This document shows, one piece after another, positions 46,964 through 55,348 of a stretch of DNA of 64,000 nt. The stretch is taken from the NCBI RefSeq assembly GCF_014270065.1, contig NZ_JACNME010000003.1, positions 248,001 to 312,000 on the forward strand. The letters run 5' to 3'. Source of the DNA: Quadrisphaera sp. RL12-1S. GTDB taxonomy: Bacteria > Actinomycetota > Actinomycetes > Actinomycetales > Quadrisphaeraceae. A model generated the notes under the pieces. It was not told the DNA's origin and did not search any database. It saw nothing but the letters and a program-made list of their open reading frames with translations. The translations under genes and the position numbers were made by a program. The first letter of the stretch is position 1; every line of letters begins with the position of its first letter.

Positions 46964-48262
46964 ATGGGCACGGAGTGGCTGATGAATCCCGTCGTGCCGG
47001 TCGTTCTAACGCTGATTTTTCCAGTATTTGCGGCAGTGGCCATTGTTTTTGCATTCTACATCTTCGGCTTGCCTATCGTAGAGCATCCCTTTCGAACGGC
47101 TGCCATTACCACACTGGTTCTCAGTGCTTTGCTCATAACCATCGGAGGGCTGACAGGATTCACCCTGGAGGCTTTATATGGAAATGCTCTTGCGGTGGCG
47201 GGTTTCGGATCCGCTGCCGCATACCAGGTGAGAAGAGGTCGTCATTTTGGGGAGCGCGCAAAGTGGCGCGCCTCATTGTGCGTAGCTTGCGGCCTCTCGG
47301 TACTGATGGGGGTGTGGCTATGGCTATCCACAAGCACCCCCTGGTTACCTCACGGAGGCATAATCGTCGCCACTTCGTCAGTGACTCTCGGGTCGTCCGT
47401 GCTATTGGCTAGGCGCGCCATCAATCGCGATGTCTCCAGGCTTATGGAGCTGGAGGCCGAGAGACTCATAAAGGAAGCCGACGCCACCAAACGGGCACAA
47501 GCGGCAGCTGCTGAAGCAGCGCGTAAGGAAGCTGAAGCAGCCGCATCCCTCGCAGCGCACAATGAACGGGTGCAAGCGCAGCAGAAGCGCCATGCGCAGA
47601 TTGTTGCACTAGAAGAAACCGAGGAAGCCGCGGTGAGATCAGCCGAGCTTCGAGTCGATCCACAGACCTTGGTCAAATTGGACAGCGTAACCTTAGACCA
47701 ACTATGGAGTCAGAGCAATGGGATACCCGAGCATCGCGTCCACCTAGCAGAGATGGCCAGCCGTCGCGGCATGGACCCCGCGGAACTGATGCCAAGCGTC
47801 CGCCGATTGCAAGCTGCGGACTATCTTCGACTCATCGACCGCAAGGCCCTGGAGGGTCCATACAAGAAGGAAGCATGGGACTATGAGGTGGCACTGACGC
47901 GCAAGGGGCGCAAGAAGGTCGAAAAGCGACACAGTCAGCGAGAGGTGCGTGAGGAGCCGGTGAATTACTTTTATGGAGATGTTTACGGCAGTGCAGGAAC
48001 CAATAATAATCCAATCAATATCAATCTAGGCGAAGGCCGAGTACCTAAGCAGCTAATCCAAGCTATCCGAAACCTACAGGTCGACGTTCCAAGCGCGGAT
48101 GTCGAAAAGCTGGATCAGGGATTAGAGGTGCTAAGTAATCAAGAAGCAGTGGTCGATCGCCGGAGAGGCCTCGACAAAATTCTCGATGTCGCTGAACGGG
48201 CTGGAAAGGTGGGTGAACCGCTCGCCCGCATCGTCACAGATATAATCAAGAGCATGACCTAA
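46964..48262 (+). CDS. Membrane protein with coiled coil and winged-helix-like region, island gene
   Basis: About 432 residues and visibly AT-richer than the rest of the window, with codons such as TTA, ATA and AAT. Four hydrophobic helices cover about residues 8-150, a long Ala/Glu-rich coiled coil about 155-225, then a helical region with AEMASRRGMDPAELMPSVRRL and LTRKGRKKVEKR that looks like a winged helix, and a C-terminal tail. TAATCT at 46951-46956 lies 7 nt before the ATG, so it is probably leaderless. The family is not recognised. Its setting fits an accessory or defence gene. Confidence 0.7.
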   Translation: MGTEWLMNPVVPVVLTLIFPVFAAVAIVFAFYIFGLPIVEHPFRTAAITTLVLSALLITIGGLTGFTLEALYGNALAVAGFGSAAAYQVRRGRHFGERAKWRASLCVACGLSVLMGVWLWLSTSTPWLPHGGIIVATSSVTLGSSVLLARRAINRDVSRLMELEAERLIKEADATKRAQAAAAEAARKEAEAAASLAAHNERVQAQQKRHAQIVALEETEEAAVRSAELRVDPQTLVKLDSVTLDQLWSQSNGIPEHRVHLAEMASRRGMDPAELMPSVRRLQAADYLRLIDRKALEGPYKKEAWDYEVALTRKGRKKVEKRHSQREVREEPVNYFYGDVYGSAGTNNNPININLGEGRVPKQLIQAIRNLQVDVPSADVEKLDQGLEVLSNQEAVVDRRRGLDKILDVAERAGKVGEPLARIVTDIIKSMT

Positions 48263-48548
48263 TTTATGTCTTTTCGCGGCGCATCCTGTCGACCTCCTGA
48301 CGCGGTCCGCCTCGATCCTCTGCCTCACTAAGGAGACACCTCAGCCTTCGAGCCAGCTAGTCCGCCGCATCCGCCGTGGTGACTCGCTGGACGATGAGTC
48401 TTCGTCGCATCTCAGTAACCTCACTGACTCGCGGTTCCAGGACAACACAAGCGGGACGACTTATGAGACAACTGCGAGCGACTGTCCGGCGACATAGATG
48501 GGGCAGTGGCCCTTGTCTCACATACACATGATTCTCGACACTGTGTCC
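48263..48548. other. Intergenic spacer within the island
   Basis: About 286 bp between the membrane protein and the recombinase remnant, of mixed composition. No gene, RNA or clear terminator is evident. Confidence 0.4.
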
Positions 48549-48686
48549 ATGGCACTCCTGGGGTACGCCCGGACCAGCACCGACCGCCAGACGACAGCGC
48601 TTCAGCTCGACGCGCTCAACGCGGCGGGCTGCATCCGGATCTGGGAAGACACTGGACTGTCGGGGTCGACTACCTCGCGACCGCAA

Positions 48687-49406
48687 CTAGGGCGTGTCTG
48701 ACGGATCTCGCCTAGCGAGGTCCCTCAGCCAGATCCTCAGCGCTGCCACCGCGACCGTGCCGGCGAAGATGTACCCGCGCTTGTCCGTCCGCATCGCGAA
48801 CGCCCGGTTGTCCTTGAGCTTGCTGAAGGTCCGCTCCACCACGTTGCGGCCCTTGTAGCGCTCGGCATCGAAGACGTACGGACGACCACCACGTGAGCCC
48901 CGCTTCCTGCGGTGCCCGGCCTGGTCATCAGAAACCGGGATCGTTGCGGTGATGTGACGACGGCGCAGGTCAGCACGCAGCGGCCGGCTGGAGTAGGCCT
49001 TGTCACCCAGCACCCGGTCCGGCCTGGTCCGTGGGCGTCCGCACCCGCGCCGGGCGATGCGAAGCCGGCCCATCAACACCGGGTACGCCAGGGTGTCCCC
49101 GCGCTGCCCCGGACTGACCGCAGCGACCAGCGGCCGGCATCGGGCGTCGGCGAGCAGGTGCACCTTGCTGCTCAGACCGCCGCGGGAGCGGCCCAGCCCT
49201 TCGCGGTCGCGGCTGGCTTGGCGCCGGGCGCCGTCAAGGTCGAGGTGACCGTTGTTGACCCCCCGATCGCCCCCGTTCTCGGGGGCTGGGTGGGACCTGC
49301 GCGGCCAGGCGCTCGGGTGGGACGTCGCGGGGTGGCTCACCGCGAGCACCTGCGGCGTCGTGGTGGGCACGCATGATCGAGGAGTCGATGGACACCGCCC
49401 ACTCAC
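48687..49406 (-). CDS. IS5-like transposase, C-terminal part (ORF B)
   Basis: Contains the catalytic second Asp (VLGDKAYSS) and the Glu (VVERTFSKLKDNRAFAMR) of the DDE domain. The genuine part begins around RGVNNGHLDLDGARRQ; residues before that are frame noise. Its TAG stop is made by the target-site bases at 48687-48689, outside the element. Joining to ORF A needs a +1 shift, possibly at a run of six G near 49260, or there is an inactivating indel. Confidence 0.8.
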   Translation of the reverse strand: MSGRCPSTPRSCVPTTTPQVLAVSHPATSHPSAWPRRSHPAPENGGDRGVNNGHLDLDGARRQASRDREGLGRSRGGLSSKVHLLADARCRPLVAAVSPGQRGDTLAYPVLMGRLRIARRGCGRPRTRPDRVLGDKAYSSRPLRADLRRRHITATIPVSDDQAGHRRKRGSRGGRPYVFDAERYKGRNVVERTFSKLKDNRAFAMRTDKRGYIFAGTVAVAALRIWLRDLARRDPSDTP

Positions 49407-49740
49407 CTTCTTCGGCGGTGAGGTCCAGGTCGCACTCGGTGCGCAGCGCGTCCAGGAATTTATCCCAGGTGCCGTCGGCTGACCAGCGTCGATGGCGGTC
49501 GTAGACGGTCTGCCAGGGGCCGTAGGCGGCGGGTAGGTCCCGCCAGGGACGGCCGGTGCGCACCCGCCAGATCACTCCGTCGATGACGGGGCGGTGGTCG
49601 GCCCAGAGGCCACCGCGGCGTGGGGTGCGGTCAGGCAGAAGTGGTTCGAGCAGGCGCCACTGGGCGTCGGGGAGGTCATGGCGGTCAGCTGCCATGCCCG
49701 GGTAGTACCCACAACGCAGCGTGATCGCTCAGACACGCCC
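48690..49740 (-). mobile_element. IS5-family insertion sequence (IS427-like), 1051 bp
   Basis: Terminal inverted repeats begin GGGCGTGTCTGA at both ends (16 of 18 positions match). The target is CTAG with TA duplicated at 48688-48689 and 49741-49742. It contains two overlapping transposase frames on the minus strand. The excised site rejoins the host recombinase codon-perfect. Confidence 0.9.
49234..49695 (-). CDS. IS5-like transposase, N-terminal part (ORF A)
   Basis: About 153 residues. Opens DLPDAQWRLLEPLLPDRTP, typical of IS427-type transposases, and carries the first catalytic Asp in AVSIDSSIMRAHHDAAGA. It runs past the overlap into noise after about residue 115. Confidence 0.8.
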   Translation of the reverse strand: MAADRHDLPDAQWRLLEPLLPDRTPRRGGLWADHRPVIDGVIWRVRTGRPWRDLPAAYGPWQTVYDRHRRWSADGTWDKFLDALRTECDLDLTAEEGEWAVSIDSSIMRAHHDAAGARGEPPRDVPPERLAAQVPPSPRERGRSGGQQRSPRP

Positions 49741-49828
49741 TAGACGCAGCACTCGATCACCTGCGTGAGGGAGACGTCCTGGTGGTCTGGCGACTCGACC
49801 GCCTGGGGGGTCCTTGCGCCACCTCATT

Positions 49829-50883
49829 GAGCCTTTCTCAGTAGCACGTCGACGGTGACGCTCGGTGAGGGCTCCCAGACAGGGTGAAGCAGGACCCCGG
49901 AAGATCACACGGCCCTCTCACAAGCCGGCTTCTTCCCCCGCAGTCCTGCCGTGGCCGATCCTGTCACCTACACCGCCACCCTCCCCATCAGCCGCCCGAC
50001 GGTGGAACGCATCGCGGTCCTCCTGCACGAGCACCGCCGCGCGCTACGCACCCGCAGCCGGCGCCGCTCGCTGGGCTGCTTCACACAGGCCGTGCTCTTC
50101 TGCCGATGGATGCTGCACGCCACCCGCGTCCGCCAGCTCGCCGCCGACCACCACCTGTCCCTGAGCACTGCCTATCGCTACCTCGCTGAAGTCCTCGACG
50201 TCCTCGCCGAGCAGGCGCCAGGTCTGCGCGGGGCCCTGCTGGCCGCGAAGATCGCCGGCTACCCGTACGTGATGCTCGACGGCACCCTCATCCCCACCGG
50301 CCGCTGCTCCGCGCCGTCGACAGCCCGGCCCCACCCAGGGTGTCGATCTGTGGTGGTCCGGCAAGCACCACCGCCCGGTCGATGGCACGGCGGGAACATC
50401 CAGGTCCTCAGTTGATCGACACCGCTCCTGATGGGTGGCCGATCTGGGTCTCACCGGTGCGCCCGGGTCGCGAGCATGACGTCACCTGCGCGCGCACCCA
50501 CCCCGACCTGCTCGACGCCGTCGACGCCTTCAGCGTCGACGGGAGGTTCGTCCTGGCGGATCTGGGCTACGAAGGCGAGGACATCCGGCTGGCCACGCCG
50601 TACAAACAGAAGACCGTCCCCAAGCGGAAGGGCTCGACCAAACGCAAGAAGCTGCCGCTGAGCGAGGCGCAGAAGGTCATCAACACCCTGCACGCCCGGT
50701 TGCGGTCACGCGCCGAGCAGGGCAACGCCCGGTTGAAGGTGACCTTCGAGGCGCTGCGTCACGTCAGCGTGGACCCCTGGCGCATTGGGGCCATCGCGGC
50801 CGCTGCTCTCGTGCTGCTGCACTGGGAGCACAACCGCACCACGTGACCGAACGTCACCGCCGAGTCGCTACTGAGAAGGGCTC
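49829..50883 (+). mobile_element. Second IS5-like insertion sequence, 1055 bp
   Basis: Inverted repeats start GAGCC(T/C)TTCTCAGTAGC at both ends. The target ATT is duplicated at 49826-49828 and 50884-50886. It is unrelated in sequence to the first element. Its transposase is frameshifted. Confidence 0.87.
49951..50846 (+). pseudogene. DDE transposase (DDE_Tnp_4-like), frameshifted
   Basis: The first frame (49951 on) has a helix-turn-helix head (HATRVRQLAADHHLSLSTAY) and the first Asp in VMLDGTLIPTG; then the reading is broken in the region 50300-50420, where fragments LWWSGKHHRP, GGNIQVLS and APDGWPIWVS lie in different frames. The last frame has Asp in VLADLGYEGEDIR and Glu in RAEQGNARLK. 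At least two indels are needed, so it is probably inactive. Confidence 0.8.
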
Positions 50884-51288
50884 ATTGACGTAGTGCAGGA
50901 GCTTGAGAGTCGCGGTGTTGGGTTCCGGTCGCTGACGGAGAACATCGACACCACCACGGCCGGCGGCCGCTTGGTCGTCCACATGTTCGGCGCCATCGGA
51001 GATTTCGAGCGCGACCTCATCCGAGATCGCGTGAACGCGGGTCTCGCCGCAGCCCGAGCCCGTGGACGAGTAGGTGGCCGTCCGGCGGCCTTGACGGAGG
51101 CGCAAGCGCGCCAGGCGCGCGATCTCAAGGCTGCAGGCGAGTCGGTGGCATCCATCGCGACCACCCTCAAGGTGGGCCGCTCCACCCTGTACCGCTACCT
51201 GACGGTCGAGTGAGCTGGTGGGCGCCCCACGGTCAGCGGCCGTCGTCGTTGGCGACCTGCTGTCAGTGGTCGCTGCTCTAATCATCTT

Positions 51289-52086
51289 GTGCTGCGAAAC
51301 TTCCTGTACCTGAACACTGCCACCTTGGATGGCTACGTCAGTGCCATCGAGGACGGCCTCAGATCTGAGATCGAGCGGGAGAGCGGTAGATCGCGGGACC
51401 GGAAGGCCGGCGCCGACGTCAAGGTCGTCACTGGGGAGCTGGGGAGCGGAACGAGCGAGTCGAACCGCACTAGGGGTGCCGACACACCCGCCGCACGCTT
51501 CTCGCGTCTTCTCGCAGCCGCAGCCGATCGACCCGAGGAACTGGGGTGGATCGAAGTCGTGCAGCCCGAGGTAGATCTCGATGAGGTGGGGCTGGGAGCC
51601 ATGCTGCACGGCGAGGCCGATTTCTACATCCCTCAACTTGTGCAGCTCATGTCACAGTCGCAAGGAGGTATCGCCGATGCCCTGGACCAGCTGGAGTCGC
51701 TGGAGCCCTTCGCGGAGGCTTTCGGGCTCGACACGGCCGACCTGCCAAGCAAGAAGCAGCGGAAAGGTATGCGCGCCTTCACCGCTGCCATGAAGACCGA
51801 TCTCGTGACCGTCGGTGAGTTCGACGACTCTGCGTGGAAAGTGGCGGGCCAACTCGTCGCAGCACATCAGCAGTCGCCCATCGATGGTCCAGCACGCTTC
51901 GTCGGGAAGGTTTCCAAGATCTGGCCGGCTGGCGAGGGCCGTCCGCTCCTCGCTCTGCCGGGCAGCACGCTGTTGCCGCGGGCCAAGAGGCGCGAACTGG
52001 AGCGTCAGCGCCCGAGCGATCCTGACGATGACTCTTTCCTGATGGGGCCCGCGGTCATGCTGGACATGCTCGCGATCTGGCGGTGA
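51289..52086 (+). CDS. Hypothetical protein, island gene
   Basis: About 265 residues. The start RNFLYLNTATLDGYVSAIEDG loosely recalls the DUF6414 type, but this is uncertain. No membrane segment or catalytic motif is visible. A TAATCA sequence lies just before the GTG at 51289. It is the last intact-looking gene of the island and may be cargo such as a defence component. Confidence 0.6.
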   Translation: MLRNFLYLNTATLDGYVSAIEDGLRSEIERESGRSRDRKAGADVKVVTGELGSGTSESNRTRGADTPAARFSRLLAAAADRPEELGWIEVVQPEVDLDEVGLGAMLHGEADFYIPQLVQLMSQSQGGIADALDQLESLEPFAEAFGLDTADLPSKKQRKGMRAFTAAMKTDLVTVGEFDDSAWKVAGQLVAAHQQSPIDGPARFVGKVSKIWPAGEGRPLLALPGSTLLPRAKRRELERQRPSDPDDDSFLMGPAVMLDMLAIWR

Positions 52087-52446
52087 AGCACGTCAGCACT
52101 CTCTCGATGGAGCTTAAGGGTCCATACCCAAGGCGGTGGCCTGTTGGCGCGCTCTGCGAGGCTGATGTCGTGAACGGTAGGTGGCGATCCCGGCGCTACG
52201 GCTAGTCAAACGCACCCCAGTGCGCCGCTTGTCCAGCGTGTCCGATGGCCCTGTGCCCATCTCGCAACCCAGCCATCAACGCCTGCTGCGGAGTGACGCC
52301 CATGCGATGACCGGGAAACCTGGCGAAAGGCCTGCCTCAGGGTGAGCAACCGCTGATGCTGTTGAGGTGCGCCTGTTCCAGATGTCAACTCAGAGCGGCG
52401 ATGCCGTGCGCAACGCCCAGCTCGCATTGGACTCCCCACGCAGAGC
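52087..52446. other. Island spacer, no gene recognised
   Basis: About 360 bp. A 22-codon frame starting MSTQSGDAVRNAQLALDSPR lies at 52382-52450 and may be the broken head of the next reading frame; otherwise nothing is supported. Confidence 0.4.
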
Positions 52447-53103
52447 TTGACTCCTGCGGTAAGCGATCTCGCGGCTTCGGGCGTCGTCGCGCCCCCACGT
52501 CTTCTGGGACATGCATGGGGCTTCAAGGACGGAACCGTCTTCACTCTCCAGGAGGCGCCCCAGCGGGGCGACATCGCGCTGCGCGTGGAACCTGGGCGGG
52601 TCCTGCGCCGCTTGTACGTCGTGCTCGCGGCGTTCCGCGACCGTCCCGACTTGGCCACCCGCGTGAACGGACAGCCTTGGCGTGCACCGAGCCCGGACGA
52701 CTTTCGGCACACCGTCCTCTTCGAGGAGTTCAGCTTGATCAAGGAGCGCGACTACGACGATGCCATGCGCTCCTTCAAGTCGGACTTCAAGCACGGGACT
52801 CCTCAAGGACACGTCGAGCCCTCTCGCCCTCTGAGCTGCATCAACGTGCCCGACTACACGTTGAAGCGGAACTCCACCACGTCGCCGTCGGCCATGACGT
52901 ACTCCTTGCCCTCGATGCGGGCCTTGCCGCTCTTGCGGGCCTCGGCCACCGAGCCGGCCTGGACGAGGTCGTCGAAGCCGATGACCTCGGCCTTGATGAA
53001 CCCCTTCTGGAAGTCGGTGTGGATGACGCCGGCCGCCTCGGGCGCGGTGGCGCCGCGGCGGATGGTCCACGCGCGTGACTCCTTGGGCCCCGCCGTCAGG
53101 TAG
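52447..53103 (+). pseudogene. Possible remnant gene running across the island right boundary
   Basis: The first ~136 codons (52447-52853), lying in the island, read like protein (LLGHAWGFKDGTVFTLQEAP, RVEPGRVLRRLYVVLAAFRD), but the rest is antisense to ychF. It starts with TTG, and a different frame just before looks like its N-terminus. I take it as a gene truncated and frameshifted at the island junction. Confidence 0.35.
52854..52873. repeat. Right direct repeat of the island (attR candidate, in ychF 3' end)
   Basis: CTACACGTTGAAGCGGAACT includes the ychF stop and its last codons. It pairs with 46594-46613. Confidence 0.75.
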
Positions 53104-53939
53104 GTCTGCAGGCCGAGGGTCTCGAAGCCGGCGCGCGCGAGGATGTCGAGCCCGGGCTCCTCCTGGCCGACGCTGGCCAGCAGCTCGGCGGCCTCGTCGT
53201 CGTCCAGCTCGGCCAGGTCTGCCTCGAGCTGGGCGTCGAGGAAGACGGCCTCGGCGGGGGCCACGAGGGCGGCCAGCTCGGCGCGGCGCGCCTCGTCGAC
53301 GAGGCCGGCCTCGTCGACGTTGAAGACGAAGAGGAACGGCTTGGTGGTGAGCAGGCCGAGGGTGCGCAGCTGCTCGACGTCCACCCCGGCGGCCGCGGCG
53401 CCCGCGAAGAGGGTGGTCCCGGTGTCCAGCACGCCCTGGGCGGCGACCGCGGCGGCGAGCACCGCGGGGTCGGTCTTCTTGCCCTTGACCTCCTTCTCGA
53501 GGCGCGGCACCGCGCGCTCGAGGGTCTGCAGGTCGGCGAGCACCAGCTCGGTGGCGATGGTCTCGACGTCGGCCGCCGGGTCCACCTTCCCGTCGACGTG
53601 GACCACGTCGGGGTCGGCGAAGGCGCGGACCACCTGGCAGATCGCGTCGGCCTCGCGGATGTTGGCGAGGAACTTGTTGCCCAGGCCCTCCCCCTCGGAC
53701 GCGCCGCGGACGATGCCGGCGATGTCGACGAAGGTCACCGTGGCGGGCACCGTGCGCTCGCTGCTGAAGACCTCCGCGAGCCGGTCCAGGCGCGGGTCGT
53801 TGAGCGGGACGACGCCCGTGTTGGGCTCGATGGTCGCGAACGGGTAGTTGGCCGCCAGCACCGAGTTCTTCGTGAGGGCGTTAAAGAGGGTGGACTTGCC
53901 GACGTTGGGCAGGCCGACGATGCCGATGGTGAGCGCCAC
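52854..53939 (-). CDS. ychF: Redox-regulated ATPase/GTPase YchF (Obg family)
   Basis: About 361 residues, normal length. G1 reads GLPNVGKST, the G3 area VDIAG, and the G4-equivalent NVDE (instead of NKxD) explains the ATP preference of the family. The C-terminal TGS domain (LQTYLTAGPKESRAW) is intact, ending FRFNV. Its 3' end is the insertion site of the island; the final Val codon is GTG, while the displaced copy has GTC. Confidence 0.95.
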   Translation of the reverse strand: MALTIGIVGLPNVGKSTLFNALTKNSVLAANYPFATIEPNTGVVPLNDPRLDRLAEVFSSERTVPATVTFVDIAGIVRGASEGEGLGNKFLANIREADAICQVVRAFADPDVVHVDGKVDPAADVETIATELVLADLQTLERAVPRLEKEVKGKKTDPAVLAAAVAAQGVLDTGTTLFAGAAAAGVDVEQLRTLGLLTTKPFLFVFNVDEAGLVDEARRAELAALVAPAEAVFLDAQLEADLAELDDDEAAELLASVGQEEPGLDILARAGFETLGLQTYLTAGPKESRAWTIRRGATAPEAAGVIHTDFQKGFIKAEVIGFDDLVQAGSVAEARKSGKARIEGKEYVMADGDVVEFRFNV

Positions 53940-54078
53940 GGGCAGGTGAGCCTACGCGAGCGCGGGCCCCGGTCCTGACCGCCCGCCCCGACCGGTCAGC
54001 GCCGCGGCGGGCTCCGCGACGCGCCGGGCCGGGCCGATCACCCACCGGCTGTCGGTGGTGCGTGGCACCTTCGGGGCC

Positions 54079-55326
54079 GTGGACGCGCTCTCGCTCGTGG
54101 TGGTGCTGCTCGCCCTGGTGGCCGGCGCGGCGATCGGTGCTGCCGGCGCCTGGCAGGTGGTCACCTCGCGGGAGCGGCTGGCGTCGGCGCAGGTCGCCGC
54201 CGAGCGCGACCTCCTGGCCGCCCGGGTGGCGGTGCTGGAGGAGCAGAGGACCGCTGAGCTCGAGGAGGAGCGCGAGCTCGCGGCGGTGCTCGCGCCGGTG
54301 AGCAGCTCGGTGGCGCGCATCGAGCGGCAGGTGCAGCAGCTCGAGCGCGAGCGCGCCGAGCAGTACGGGCGCCTCGGCGCGCAGCTGCAGCAGGTCGCCG
54401 CCTCGGGCGAGGCGCTGCGCCACCAGACGGAGTCGCTGGCGGGCGCGCTGCGCTCGCCCAACGTGCGCGGCGCCTGGGGCGAGGTGCAGCTGCGACGGGT
54501 CGTCGAGCACGCGGGGATGCTCGAGCGGGTCGACTTCGACGTGCAGGCCGTCGGCGTCAACGGCGACGGCGAGGCGGTCAGGCCCGACGCCGTCGTCCAC
54601 CTGCCCGGTGGCAAGCACGTGGTGGTGGACGCCAAGGCCCCGCTGGCCGCCTTCCTCAACGCGCGCGACGGCCTCGCGCCCGGAGCCGTGCTCGGCGAGC
54701 GGCGCGCCGCGGCGGCCGCCACCGAGCACGCTCGCGCCCTGCGCGGCCACGTCGAGGCCCTCGCCGGCAAGCAGTACTGGACGGCGTTCCAGCCGGCCCC
54801 AGAGATCGTCATCTGCTTCGTCCCCGGCGAGGCGTTCCTCGCCTCCGCCTGCGAGGCCGACCCGGCGCTCCTGGAGCACGCCATGGCCCGCAAGGTGGTG
54901 CTCGCCACGCCCACCACGCTGCTGGCGCTGCTGCGCACGGTGGCCATCACCTGGCAGCAGGCCGCCCTGTCCGACGGCGCGCGCGAGCTGTTCACCATCG
55001 GCCGTGAGCTGCACGGGCGCCTCGCCACGCTCGGGGAGCACACGGGCAAGCTCGGCCGCACGCTGGCGCGCGCCGTGGACGACTACAACAAGGTGGTGGG
55101 CACCCTCGAGACGCGCGTGCTCGTCTCCGCGCGGCGGATGGGCGCCCTGGACCTCACCGACGTCACCGTCCCCGACGTCCCCGTGGTCGAGACGCTGCCG
55201 CGCCCGCTGACCGCGCCCGAGCTCGTGGTGCCGCTGCCGCACGGGCGCTCCGCGGACCACCACGAGGACGACGACCGGGTGGCGGACCTCACCGGGTGGT
55301 CGCTGCACGCCCAGCGGAACCCGTGA
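54079..55326 (+). CDS. rmuC: DNA recombination protein RmuC-like
   Basis: About 415 residues. One N-terminal membrane helix (LSLVVVLLALVAGAAIG), a coiled coil of about residues 35-110, then the RmuC nuclease-like domain with RGAWGEVQLRRVVEHAGM and KHVVVDAKAPLAAF, and FVPGEAFLASA. It is associated with DNA recombination in other bacteria. GTG at 54079 puts the helix at the start; a GTG at 54055 is an alternative. Confidence 0.88.
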   Translation: MDALSLVVVLLALVAGAAIGAAGAWQVVTSRERLASAQVAAERDLLAARVAVLEEQRTAELEEERELAAVLAPVSSSVARIERQVQQLERERAEQYGRLGAQLQQVAASGEALRHQTESLAGALRSPNVRGAWGEVQLRRVVEHAGMLERVDFDVQAVGVNGDGEAVRPDAVVHLPGGKHVVVDAKAPLAAFLNARDGLAPGAVLGERRAAAAATEHARALRGHVEALAGKQYWTAFQPAPEIVICFVPGEAFLASACEADPALLEHAMARKVVLATPTTLLALLRTVAITWQQAALSDGARELFTIGRELHGRLATLGEHTGKLGRTLARAVDDYNKVVGTLETRVLVSARRMGALDLTDVTVPDVPVVETLPRPLTAPELVVPLPHGRSADHHEDDDRVADLTGWSLHAQRNP

Positions 55327-55348
55327 TCGGTCACTAGGGTCGGGGGAC

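Larger units (their letters stand above)
48549..51213 (+). pseudogene. Serine recombinase (resolvase/invertase) broken by two insertion sequences
   Basis: Three segments join to a small serine recombinase: 48549-48689 (MALLGYARTSTDRQ..., with catalytic Ser), 49743-49828 (DAALDHLREGDVLVVWRLDR) and 50887-51213 (DVVQELESRG, FERDLIRDRVNAGLA, and a C-terminal helix-turn-helix ASIATTLKVGRSTLYRYL). Removing one TA copy and the first IS restores CAA-CTA-GAC in frame; removing one ATT copy and the second restores ATT-GAC. The middle segment also lacks one base in CTGGGGGGTCC (expected RLGRSLRHL). The restored protein would be about 184 residues, the normal size. Confidence 0.88.
46594..52873. mobile_element. 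Genomic island inserted at the 3' end of ychF
   Basis: Bounded by the 20-bp repeats at 46594-46613 and 52854-52873. Inside are an AT-richer membrane protein gene, a twice-interrupted serine recombinase, two IS5-like elements and hypothetical genes; outside are housekeeping and catabolic genes of uniform high GC. No intact integrase is present, so the element may be decayed or mobilised in trans. Confidence 0.65.

Noticed and set aside
48498-48701. Stand-alone small gene of 67 residues
   Set aside because: Its second half is the N-terminus of the interrupted serine recombinase, and it ends inside the IS.
46594-52873. tRNA gene as island attachment site
   Set aside because: No cloverleaf was found at either end; the repeat matches the ychF coding end instead.
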